From the NCBI RefSeq assembly GCF_003314995.1, contig NZ_QNRH01000003.1:506553-570552 (forward strand): a DNA stretch of 64,000 nucleotides, read 5' to 3'. How positions within the stretch are numbered: position 1 is the first letter of the stretch; every line of letters begins with the position of its first letter. The translations under genes and the position numbers were made by a program. The notes under the pieces were generated by a model, which was given only the letters and a program-made list of their open reading frames with translations, was not told the DNA's origin and made no database searches. Origin of the DNA: Pseudochrobactrum asaccharolyticum (lineage in GTDB: Bacteria > Pseudomonadota > Alphaproteobacteria > Rhizobiales > Rhizobiaceae). Below, piece by piece: positions 1 to 7,927 of the stretch.

Positions 1-372
1 GGTTGGTGCAATCTTGGCCAGCTCAGCATATTTGGCAGCAGAACGACCACCAACAATGATCAGATCCGGCTGGGCAGCGTTTACCGCCTCATAATCCGGT
101 TCAAACAATGTACCGACCTTGATGTAGTCATCAGCAGCATATTTGCTCAAATAATCCTGCATTTTGATGGTCGGAACACCGGCCACTTTAACGCCCAGCG
201 TGTCCAGCGTATCAAGGGATGAAAGATCAAAGGTGATCACTTTCTGCGGAACATCCGGCAGTTTGGTTTCACCCTGTGCATGTTTTACGGTGACTTCACC
301 GGCAAGAGCTGCGCCTGCAAACAGAATGGCACCGGCAGCGATGCTTGCGAAAAGTCCTGTCATGCGTTTCAT
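1..372 (-). CDS. Siderophore ABC transporter substrate-binding protein (N-terminal part; runs off the window)
   Basis: This encodes the first 124 residues of a periplasmic iron-siderophore binding protein; the rest lies beyond position 1. An N-terminal signal peptide of about 24 residues (KR near the start, a hydrophobic stretch, then ALA-G) is followed by the usual opening of the FatB/CeuE/YclQ group: a short beta strand, a DLSSLDTLD segment, a GVPT segment, and an EPDYEAVNAAQPDLIIVG segment, where these proteins define the ligand cleft. It probably delivers ferric catecholate or a similar siderophore to an FecCD-type permease encoded outside the window. It lies 52 bp downstream of the siderophore reductase gene on the same strand, so the two are likely co-transcribed. 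The family is clear but the siderophore cannot be named. Confidence 0.85.
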   Translation of the reverse strand, partial: MKRMTGLFASIAAGAILFAGAALAGEVTVKHAQGETKLPDVPQKVITFDLSSLDTLDTLGVKVAGVPTIKMQDYLSKYAADDYIKVGTLFEPDYEAVNAAQPDLIIVGGRSAAKYAELAKIAPT

Positions 373-424
373 CTTATTTCCTTTTCACCTGAATATTTCA
401 ATTCAATTTGAATCGTCTCGATTA

Positions 425-1210
425 TCAGTCTTCAACGTGGTCATGGCCGCCGATACGGCCCGGACGCCAGTAACCTTCAGACGCAATCTGCTCACGGGTC
501 AGACCGCGCGAAATCAAATTCTGGCGCTGTTTGCGCACATTGCTTGTTTCACCGATCAGGATGGCATGGCCACGACCATGCGGAAGCATAAAACGACCGA
601 CAGCGTCTGCCATAAAGTCATTTGGACCTGCTTTCAGCTCACCACGATGCAGCCATGTAATCTGCGTTGCGGTCAGACCTTCACGAATATCATTCAGCGC
701 GATTTCTGAATCGATATTGTCCACTTCGACCAGCACATGCATCTGCGCTTTGGCAGGCATAGTCTCCAGAATATGGACAATCGCAGGCAGGCAGCATTCG
801 TCACCGGTGATCAGATGCCAGTCTGCATCCTCACGGAAAGACGCACCGCCGCGCGGGCCACGCACATTGATTTTGTCGCCGATCTTGGCATCACGGGCAA
901 AAGCAGGCCCTGGTGTCAGATTATTGGCATCGCCATGCATGAAGAAATCAACAGCCAGCAGACCTTTGTCCTTGTCAAAGCTGCGGATTGTATAATCGCG
1001 GCGGCCAAATTCACTGTCAGCAGTTGGCAGCATCATTACGATGGCCTGTCCCGGACGATAGGTAAATTCTGCAATATCAGGCGCGGTAAAAGTCACACGA
1101 CGCATATTAACCGGCGCATCAGCCACTGCCGTTACTGTCAGTTCCCACTGGCGCAATTGCGGGCGTCCCATTGGCGGTGTCGGAACCTGAGGGGCTTGAT
1201 CTTGTGTCAT
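425..1210 (-). CDS. Siderophore-interacting protein, FAD-dependent ferric-siderophore reductase
   Basis: The 261-residue product belongs to the ViuB/YqjH family of cytoplasmic flavoproteins that reduce ferric siderophores so that Fe(II) is released. An RDYTIR segment at about residues 71-76 fits the FAD-binding R-x-Y-T/S motif. The C-terminal half carries the SIP NAD(P)H-binding region, ending in the typical GYWRPGR signature near residue 247. The ATG at 1210 is preceded by a good GGGAG ribosome site. It is the upstream gene of a pair with the siderophore-binding protein, which matches its role: import, then reductive release. Iron-dependent control is likely, but no clear operator was recognised in the leader. 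Length and motifs are normal. Confidence 0.9.
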   Translation of the reverse strand: MTQDQAPQVPTPPMGRPQLRQWELTVTAVADAPVNMRRVTFTAPDIAEFTYRPGQAIVMMLPTADSEFGRRDYTIRSFDKDKGLLAVDFFMHGDANNLTPGPAFARDAKIGDKINVRGPRGGASFREDADWHLITGDECCLPAIVHILETMPAKAQMHVLVEVDNIDSEIALNDIREGLTATQITWLHRGELKAGPNDFMADAVGRFMLPHGRGHAILIGETSNVRKQRQNLISRGLTREQIASEGYWRPGRIGGHDHVED

Positions 1211-1309
1211 ATATGCTCACTCCCTGATAGCATGGTGCGCTCAACCATTTTCACGCTGAACAGCAGATGTGCCATTTCTGAACACATCTTATCGCCTTAT
1301 GCTATAGGT

Positions 1310-1332
1310 AAGTTGAGAAACTAAATCAACTT
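1310..1332. promoter_or_regulatory. Small inverted repeat between divergently read units
   Basis: A 7-bp inverted repeat (AAGTTGA / TCAACTT, 9-base loop) lies about 100 bp upstream of the siderophore reductase start and just downstream of the HPP gene stop. There is no strong T-run. It could be a weak terminator of the HPP gene or a regulator site for the siderophore operon; the sequence does not decide. Confidence 0.35.
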
Positions 1333-1341
1333 TGTATTATC

Positions 1342-2472
1342 TTATAACGTCTTTTCCACTGATAGAGCCGTTTGCACCAGACGGGCAAGCGCTGCAAGCA
1401 AGTCGGTTTGAGAGATCAGACCAACCACCTGATTATCCGTATCCGTGATAATAACAGCATGGGAACGGCCATTGGTCAGCACCGGCAAAAGACTCAGTGC
1501 CGGATCCTGCGGTCGGGCAACCGGCGGCACAATCATCAGTGTTTCGACTGCACCTTTACCCTTCAACAACTCACGCAAGCCCACCGTACCCAGCAATTTA
1601 TTGGTATCATCCACAACTGGCAGCGAGCGAATATTATGCTTCAGCAACAAAGACCGCGCATAATCATCCGTATCAGCTGCTTTAACCGACACCACATGGC
1701 GCGACATGATAGAATTGCAATCAGGCCCCGCTTTACCCGATGCATTATTACGCATCACCGTCTGCATTTCGATCTGGCGTAGCAGAACTTCCAGATCTTC
1801 GCGGGTAATATCAAAGCTCTCCTGCATTTCAGACAAAGCCGCATCAATATCCGCAGAAGTCGGGCCGCCACGCATCTGCGTCGGCGTATCCTGTGTCTGA
1901 TGCTGGTTTACCACCGGTGTTACATGCGGATAAGGGCGGCGCAGAATTTTATGAAATGCGATGCCAAACAATACGACAATCGCAGAATCCAATGCGACAG
2001 GTGCAAAGGGAAACAGGAATCCTGCCTCTGTAACAGTATGGCCGCCAATAACTGCAGTTAGCGCAATCGCCCCACCCGGAGGATGCATCGCACGCGCCAG
2101 CGACATCGCCAGAACAGACAGCGCTACTGCCAATCCTGCGGCCAGCAGTGGTTCTTTCACAAACTGGTAGACCAAAACACCGACAAGTGCGGAGATCGTA
2201 TTACCGCCAATAATTGCCCAAGGCTGCGCCATAGGGCTGGACGGCACCACAAACAGCAAAATGGCCGATGCACCTACCGGCGCAATCAGAAAGGCATAAT
2301 GCGTTGTATGATTATAAAGCCACGCACTGACAATACCGGTAAAAGCCACACAAAGCAAAATACCGACAGAAGCAATCAGGCGGGAACGAAAGGTAGCGCC
2401 AGCCAGTAAGGGCGCGAAAAGACGGTCTGCCGTGCGTTTAAGCCGGCCGCCATTTTTATCAGGCGAAGTCAT
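1342..2472 (-). CDS. HPP family membrane protein with C-terminal CBS domain pair
   Basis: The 376-residue protein has two parts. The N-terminal half (about residues 25-185) is an HPP integral membrane domain with roughly five or six hydrophobic segments and the MHPPGGA sequence that names the family (near residue 129). The C-terminal part (about 250-375) is a tandem CBS module with the usual repeats (SRHVVSVKAADT and VTNGRSHAVIITD segments), which in other proteins binds adenine nucleotides. HPP proteins have been linked to nitrite transport in plastids and cyanobacteria; whether this one transports nitrite is unknown. It is a single-gene unit on its strand, 95 bp from its neighbour. Confidence 0.85.
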   Translation of the reverse strand: MTSPDKNGGRLKRTADRLFAPLLAGATFRSRLIASVGILLCVAFTGIVSAWLYNHTTHYAFLIAPVGASAILLFVVPSSPMAQPWAIIGGNTISALVGVLVYQFVKEPLLAAGLAVALSVLAMSLARAMHPPGGAIALTAVIGGHTVTEAGFLFPFAPVALDSAIVVLFGIAFHKILRRPYPHVTPVVNQHQTQDTPTQMRGGPTSADIDAALSEMQESFDITREDLEVLLRQIEMQTVMRNNASGKAGPDCNSIMSRHVVSVKAADTDDYARSLLLKHNIRSLPVVDDTNKLLGTVGLRELLKGKGAVETLMIVPPVARPQDPALSLLPVLTNGRSHAVIITDTDNQVVGLISQTDLLAALARLVQTALSVEKTL

Positions 2473-2567
2473 TGGAAAAAGCCGTTATCATATTCCGGAT
2501 AGCTGTGATTAACAGCTTGCCAGTCAGATGAACAGACCGGATAAGGAATTAATAATCTAAAATGGAC

Positions 2568-3092
2568 TTAATCAGCAGGATGCATGTCATAGCCGGCAAA
2601 TGCTTTCATTAAGATTGCCAAGGACATGCCCCAGAAAAACCCACTCGTTAAACCTGAGGCCACACTATAAATTGCTGTGAAATTTAGCTCTTGCAAACTA
2701 TTCGGATGATAGGCCGCATAAACACTCAAGCCATAGAGACAGCCGAAATTCAGCAAAATAACGATGATGGGCACCACAGAGCCGGGACGCTGAACCATGC
2801 CGGTGCCGCTGTCGAAAATGGCAGGCTGTTGCATTGCCATAAGTATTCTTCCAAGCAACAGGCCAACAATCAATGCAACAGCAAAGATTAAAAGCGCCGT
2901 CCATGGCATAGCAAGCTTGTTAAAAATTCCATAGATGCCCCAAAGCAGGAAAATAGACGGCATCAACAACATCCCCTTGGGAGAGACTGTCGTTGGCGAC
3001 AGAAGACGAACACCGACGTAAACAAGATATACCAGCAAAACCCACACCCACCAAGGTGTATGCGTCAATATCTCTGTCACTTGCATGGCCAC
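2568..3092 (-). CDS. Small integral membrane protein of unknown function (DUF6622-like)
   Basis: The 174-residue product has about five predicted hydrophobic helices (near residues 14-32, 42-58, 63-85, 107-127 and 140-165), short charged loops and no enzyme motif. Its layout resembles the DUF6622 group of bacterial membrane proteins, but this assignment is from general appearance only. The start sits close after a GGTGGCC stretch. It is followed on the same strand, after a 95-bp gap, by the HPP protein, so shared transcription is possible. No function is proposed. Confidence 0.6.
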   Translation of the reverse strand: MAMQVTEILTHTPWWVWVLLVYLVYVGVRLLSPTTVSPKGMLLMPSIFLLWGIYGIFNKLAMPWTALLIFAVALIVGLLLGRILMAMQQPAIFDSGTGMVQRPGSVVPIIVILLNFGCLYGLSVYAAYHPNSLQELNFTAIYSVASGLTSGFFWGMSLAILMKAFAGYDMHPAD

Positions 3093-3298
3093 CTCTTAAA
3101 AATTCTCTGAACTATAGATGGCTTTAAAAAGCGGCCAGTCCGTTCTGTTGCTCGCTAATTTTAATATTAAGCGCTAAAAACCTTCCGGAACTGCGAAATT
3201 TGTGGAAAGCTGCCGAGCGCACTCAGCACCACAAACATGAAAAACTCCTCAACATGAGCAAGAGTTTCAATCGCCACCTCAAAACTCCACTAAAATTG

Positions 3299-3333
3299 AA
3301 AATCCGCCATTTGCAGTTAAATGGCGGATTTTC
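3299..3333 (-). terminator. Rho-independent terminator of the LivK-type pseudogene
   Basis: A strong hairpin (GAAAATCCGCCATTT stem, GCAGTT loop, complementary arm) lies 25 bp beyond the stop of the broken binding-protein gene. The stem ends in A/T-rich flanks, so it could work in both directions. No gene was seen in the remaining 3093-3357 spacer. Confidence 0.7.
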
Positions 3334-3357
3334 AATGACGCTGTATACTAACTAAGT

Positions 3358-4501
3358 TTAGCCACCCTGCTTCTGCTGTTCATAAGTGAAGCTGCCATCC
3401 GGCATTTTCTTCCACTCATACATCACATAGCCCGGCAGTTTGGCATCGCCTTTTTCATCAAATGCCAGCTCACCAAGCGCAGTTTTAAACGGCCCTTTTT
3501 CCTTCATCGCCTTGGCGACTTCCTGCGGGTCGTTAGAACCGGCAGCCTTGGCAGCTGCAGCCAAAGACTGTGCTGCCGCATAGGAATAAAGTGTATAGGC
3601 TTCCGGCTCGAAACCGCTGTCGCGGAACTTCTTCACCAGCTCGGCATTGGCCGGATCAACACGCGGATCAGGTCCGAATGTGTTGAGCGTCCCGACAACC
3701 GCATCACGGGCAATCGAAGCCAGTTCATTATTGACGATCGCATCACCGGAGATAAACGTGACCTTGAGACCCTGATCTGCCAGCTGACGGATAATCAAGC
3801 CGCCCTCTGTATGCACACCTCCCCAATAGAGTACGTCAATACCGGCCGCTTTAGCCTTGGTAATCAGTGCCGAGAAATCCTTCTCACCGGTATTCACCCC
3901 TTCATACATAACCTCTTTCACGCCGAGATCATTGAAAGTTTTCTTGGTGGCATCCGCCAGCCCCTGACCATAAGGTGTCTTATCGTGAATGACCGCGATT
4001 TTTTTGTCTTTAAAATGATCATTGATATAATTACCGGCAACAATGCCCTGCTGGTCATCACGGCCGCATGTACGGAACGTATTCCAAAGACCTTTTTCTG
4101 TATAAGCAGGATTGGTGGCACCCGGGCTGATCATCAGAATACCGTTTTCGGCATAAACATCTGATGCCGGAATAGTAACACCGGAATTATAATGGCCGAT
4201 GACAAATTGTACGCCATCCGCAGCAAACTTGTTGGCAACAGAAATACCCTGTTTCGGGTCGGAAACATCGTCACCGATGACGATCTTTACCTGTTCACCA
4301 TTAATACCGCCATTGGCATTAATTTCCGCAATTGCAGCTTCTGCTCCCTTCAGAATCTGCTCCCTTCAGAATCTGCTGCCCGTAAGTGGCATTCGGGCCG
4401 GTCATCGGTGCTCCCACACCCATGAGAAGCTCTGCCTGCGCGGTTGCTGTCCAGGCTAAAACGGCCGCTGTTGCGACACCGGACAAGAATTTCAAGCGCA
4501 T
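3358..4501 (-). pseudogene. Branched-chain amino acid ABC transporter binding protein (LivK-type), frameshifted by a 16-bp tandem duplication
   Basis: The intact gene would encode a periplasmic LivJ/LivK-type protein of about 376 residues. A start at 4501 gives a signal peptide (hydrophobic core, cleavage near AQA-E) and mature sequence [23 protein letters not shown]. Translation then enters a duplicated 16-bp unit (4341-4356 and 4357-4372), shifts frame and stops at 4319. Removing one copy restores a continuous reading frame through [11 protein letters not shown], a VIGDD segment and [15 protein letters not shown] to the stop at 3358, with the family's normal length. The downstream part has no ribosome site of its own. 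The gene stands alone, without permease or ATPase genes, so it probably served a transporter encoded elsewhere. Either this is a recent mutation or an assembly error. Confidence 0.9.
4341..4372. repeat. 16-bp perfect tandem duplication inside the LivK-type gene
   Basis: The unit CTGCTCCCTTCAGAAT occurs twice head to tail, followed by a further CTGCT. Sixteen bases is one more than a multiple of three, which exactly explains the reading-frame offset between the two halves of the gene. Confidence 0.95.
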
Positions 4502-4830
4502 AAATTATTCCTCCCACTTAAACTGTCATATATTCTAAATCATGCTATTTCCGTATGCTGTATATGCAGATGCCAACATATGATAAGCATCTGAATTCAT
4601 TATAATTTCAAAAAATATGCAGATTATTTTTCTGCATATTGCATGTAAAAAGAGTATATTTTAACGTTTCAAAATATATCTCTTATTACATCATCTTCAC
4701 TATGACTAAGGCATCTGTCAACTTACTTTCAAGTGACTGACATTTTGCCTCACTGCCCCCATCAAGCGGGAAATAGGAGGTCAGGAAAACACTAGGAGCA
4801 ACATCACACTTCATCAATGCACGTCAATTG
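4502..4830. other. AT-rich intergenic region upstream of the LivK-type pseudogene
   Basis: No gene is supported here. The region is the leader of the broken binding-protein gene and the tail of the AraC gene. It contains a 9-bp inverted repeat, AATATGCAG (4614-4622) and CTGCATATT (4632-4640), about 115-140 bp upstream of the pseudogene start; this could be an operator or a weak hairpin. Confidence 0.5.
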
Positions 4831-5775
4831 TCAGGATTTTTTACCTGTACTCAGACGCTTGCGGCGTAATTCACCTGGCGTTGTTGTGCGGCATTTTTTT
4901 AAAGCAGTTGTCATATGGCTCTGACTGGAAAACCCTGTCCTGTCAGCGATTTCAGCCAATGAAATATCCGTATTTACCAACATATCCTCTGCTGCACTCA
5001 AACGCAGTATCAGTAAAAACTGATGCGGTGTCTGGCCAAAGCTTTCACGAAAAGATGTCAGGAAATGGCCGCCGGACACCCCCAAAACAGCTGCCATTTT
5101 CGCAATTGACAGTTTACGCATATAGTTTTCACGTAAATACGCTTCGATACGACGTGATGCCTGATAAGAAAGCCCGCCATTTTCCTGTTTACCACTGCCC
5201 GTTCTTAAAAAAGAGTGGTTTTGAACCAACTGCACCATTAAAACGGACAATAAAGCCTGAAGATATCCGGCGCTCACCGGAGCATTTTTCAGCAATTCAG
5301 CACGCAATAAATTGGCCAATAACAGTGCTTTGGGATTAGGCAAACGTGAGGGATGCGGAAAGAGTTCAGAAAGCGATAAATTTCCGGTTATATCCTTCAA
5401 TTCACGGAGTAAATGATCATCCAACGCCAGCTGAATATAATCCGTTTCCATCGGCCATTGCAGTGTATAATCCGTATGTGGCGGCACAATCAGCACGGTT
5501 CCGGCCGGCGCATCAAAACTCTCGCCGAATTTACCCTGTAAAGACCAGTGCAAGTCTTTAATCGCCGCCAAAACGATGATCACTGTGTAATGATCATGGC
5601 GATAACTGAATTTACCGTTATAACTAACAATATATGCAATTTTATTTTGATGAATGACTAAATTTTTGAACGTATCAGAGAGATTATTCTTTAGATCAGC
5701 CGGATTTTCGTGAAATAAAAAACTCTCTTCGGCTGCAGAGTAGTTATTTTCAGCTTCTGCGCTTAAATTATTCAT
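4831..5775 (-). CDS. AraC-family transcriptional regulator
   Basis: The 314-residue protein has an N-terminal cupin-like sensing region (about 30-150, including a YRHDHYTVI segment and a VPPHTDYTLQWP segment) and a C-terminal double helix-turn-helix DNA-binding domain (about 208-305: LSIAKMAAVLGVSGGHF, then ISLAEIADRTGFSSQSHM). This is the standard AraC/XylS arrangement. It is read away from the FecI-type sigma factor gene, with a 513-bp shared spacer. AraC proteins next to TonB receptor systems often activate uptake genes when the siderophore is present, so control of the neighbouring receptor unit is plausible but not shown. The effector is unknown. Confidence 0.85.
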   Translation of the reverse strand: MNNLSAEAENNYSAAEESFLFHENPADLKNNLSDTFKNLVIHQNKIAYIVSYNGKFSYRHDHYTVIIVLAAIKDLHWSLQGKFGESFDAPAGTVLIVPPHTDYTLQWPMETDYIQLALDDHLLRELKDITGNLSLSELFPHPSRLPNPKALLLANLLRAELLKNAPVSAGYLQALLSVLMVQLVQNHSFLRTGSGKQENGGLSYQASRRIEAYLRENYMRKLSIAKMAAVLGVSGGHFLTSFRESFGQTPHQFLLILRLSAAEDMLVNTDISLAEIADRTGFSSQSHMTTALKKCRTTTPGELRRKRLSTGKKS

Positions 5776-6288
5776 TCCCCACCCCTACTGTCAAAATATG
5801 TTTATATGGAAATTTGAAACCAAGCACTCGGCATGCGAGACAATACCCTCACGCATCAATGCACAAATAACTACCATAGGTTGTAAATAATCTGCAACCG
5901 AATTTTATCGGAAATAGCAATTTCTAATTTCGGTATGTTATTTTTTTATCTTCAGTTTCTATAAAATCTTGTTTAATAGTAAGAATTCATAAAAAACTCC
6001 CTAAATACGCCAAATCCTCAACATGCCAAGCAACAATTATAGGTTGTAAATTATAAGTAATATCATTCAACAACTAATCACAGCCGCATTCCTAATTTAA
6101 TTTGATAACGATACACCTTCCTGATCACAGAGCTGGTCTCACGGTAAACCGGATAGCCATCGGCGCAGTACTAGCCATTGTCGCAGTCAGTATTGTTCTC
6201 GAGACATCACCGAATTTTCCCGCTATTAAACTTGAGTAAATTTGTATAGTATTTGTAAATCCGACTGAATCGCACGACAGACCACACG
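5776..6288. promoter_or_regulatory. Divergent regulatory region between the AraC regulator and the FecI-FecR-receptor unit
   Basis: This AT-rich 513-bp spacer has no supported gene. It holds a 17-bp near-identical direct repeat (CATAGGTTGTAAATAAT at 5875-5891 and TATAGGTTGTAAATTAT at 6038-6054) and a dyad at about 5898-5933 (ACCGAA ... TTCGGT) with an inner GAAAT/ATTTC pair. Two same-orientation copies of one motif are the kind of site an AraC protein uses, so these are candidate operators. No convincing Fur-, Irr- or RirA-type box was identified by eye. Confidence 0.5.
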
Positions 6289-6816
6289 ATGACCATTCAA
6301 TCCAGTGACAGCCCTGACGCATTGATGTCCGTATATTTGCGACAGCTCAAATATTTGCGGGACATGCTGAAAAAGCGCACCAGCTCTCATGAGCTGGCCG
6401 AGGACGCTTTGCAGGAAACATGGCTGCGTCTATCAAAAATTGAAACACATGCCTATGAAGTGCGCGATCATCGTGCCTTCATTATGCGTGTCGCCAATAA
6501 TATTGCGATTGACCTGCTGCGCAAAGAACGCCGCCATCATCAGGCCTGCCTGAGTGACGAAGAGATTTTGCAAGCAGTGGCAGATAGCGCACCGACACCT
6601 GAAACCTATGCTATAGACCGTGATCATTTACGACAACTGGTTTATGCATTGCTGCAATTACCGCCAAAGCCTCGCACCGCCCTGCTACTGGCACGCTGTG
6701 ATTTACTCACGCATCATGAAATTGCGCGGCGTTTAGACGTCTCTGAAAGCATGGTCGCCCGCTATCTCGCGCAGGCTTTACGCCATTGCCGCGATCACTT
6801 TCGCACGATTAGTTAA
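6289..6816 (+). CDS. ECF sigma factor, FecI-like
   Basis: The 175-residue product has the sigma70 region 2 (about residues 12-80, with HELAEDALQETWLRL and a FIMRVANNIAIDLLRKERR segment) and region 4 (about 122-170, helix-turn-helix HEIARRLDVSESMVARYL). Both fit the iron-starvation FecI group, which directs RNA polymerase to genes for surface receptors. It is followed after 5 bp by a FecR-type regulator and then a TonB receptor with a signalling domain, the classic order of a cell-surface signalling system. It starts at the first ATG of the frame; no strong ribosome site is visible. Confidence 0.9.
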   Translation: MTIQSSDSPDALMSVYLRQLKYLRDMLKKRTSSHELAEDALQETWLRLSKIETHAYEVRDHRAFIMRVANNIAIDLLRKERRHHQACLSDEEILQAVADSAPTPETYAIDRDHLRQLVYALLQLPPKPRTALLLARCDLLTHHEIARRLDVSESMVARYLAQALRHCRDHFRTIS

Positions 6817-6821
6817 TCCGT

Positions 6822-7799
6822 ATGATGAAGCAAAAAACTTTCGCCGACATCAGCCTGAGCGACGAAGCGATCGACCGCATCGTGTATTTAAGTTCGGGTC
6901 GTGCAACGGAACAGGATCACGCGCAATTTATCCATTGGCGCCGCCAAAGCCCGCAACATGAAATGGCCGCGCAAGAAGCCGAAGCTCTATGGCTGGGCAT
7001 AGGTACGGCCGGTAAAAACCTGCGCAGTTCAGAAAAGCGTCGCCATATGACAAGGCGCACAGTTTTGGGTCTAGGCGCTTTTGTCGTTGGCGGGGCGGCT
7101 CTGCATCAAACAGGCCTCATTGGGCCACGCCTCTATGCCGATTATACCACCGGTATTGGCGAGCAACGCACAATTACCCTGACAGACGGCTCTGCTGTCA
7201 CCCTCAATGCCGGCAGCGCACTTTCTGTTCATATGACAGAGACAGAGCGGCGGCTGACTTTGTATGAAGGACAAGCCCTCTTTACCGTCGCCAAAGATCA
7301 TACAAGACCATTTATAGTCGAAGCACAAAATGGCCGAACCCGCGCTTTAGGCACGATCTTTGATATCGACATTAAACCAGAACAAGTTGTTGTTACTGTC
7401 ATTGAAGGAACAGTCGGCGTAACACCTGCTCGAGCTCAGCCACAAAATACGAACAACATGGTGATCGTGCAGGAAAATTCCCGTGTTCAATATGCAAAGA
7501 CAGGTTCTGTCTCCGCCCCTGAATACATAGATTCCAACATCGAAACTGCGTGGCGCAGAGGTAAATTAATTTTCAACGCTAAACCGCTTGGCGATGTGGT
7601 TGCGGAACTTGAACGTTATCGGTCGGGAAATATCATTCTCACCAGCAAGCAATTATATGCTTTGCAAGTGACCGGCGTCTTCGATCTCTCGCAGCCGGAA
7701 GAAATTCTGCAAGCAATCGAAACCACACTTCCTGTCAGTGTAATACGCCTGCCTTTTGTCACAATTTTACGTCCGAACGCTGCTTTAAATAATTTATGA
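6822..7799 (+). CDS. FecR-family anti-sigma/sigma regulator
   Basis: The 325-residue protein has the FecR layout. A cytoplasmic N-terminal domain of about 70 residues contains the FIHWRRQSPQHEMA segment typical of the sigma-binding region. It is followed by an arginine-rich stretch and one hydrophobic segment (about 75-98, after HMTRRT), then a periplasmic FecR domain (about 110-205: RTITLTDGSAVTLNAGSALSV) and a C-terminal secretin/STN-like domain (about 245-318: GDVVAELERYRSGNIIL) expected to contact the receptor's signalling domain. It should sense occupancy of the adjacent TonB receptor and control the adjacent sigma factor. The RR before the hydrophobic segment might be Tat-like, as in some FecR proteins. 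Confidence 0.9.
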   Translation: MMKQKTFADISLSDEAIDRIVYLSSGRATEQDHAQFIHWRRQSPQHEMAAQEAEALWLGIGTAGKNLRSSEKRRHMTRRTVLGLGAFVVGGAALHQTGLIGPRLYADYTTGIGEQRTITLTDGSAVTLNAGSALSVHMTETERRLTLYEGQALFTVAKDHTRPFIVEAQNGRTRALGTIFDIDIKPEQVVVTVIEGTVGVTPARAQPQNTNNMVIVQENSRVQYAKTGSVSAPEYIDSNIETAWRRGKLIFNAKPLGDVVAELERYRSGNIILTSKQLYALQVTGVFDLSQPEEILQAIETTLPVSVIRLPFVTILRPNAALNNL

Positions 7800-7927
7800 T
7801 AAAAAATATCAAGTTTTTTCATTTTTGCTGTGCAAGATCACATGCCCCGTTTCGTCTTTAAATTATAAGGCCGGAAAATCTGTCTTTGCGGATACCGGAA
7901 ATAATAAATGACAAGGCGGTAAACTCT

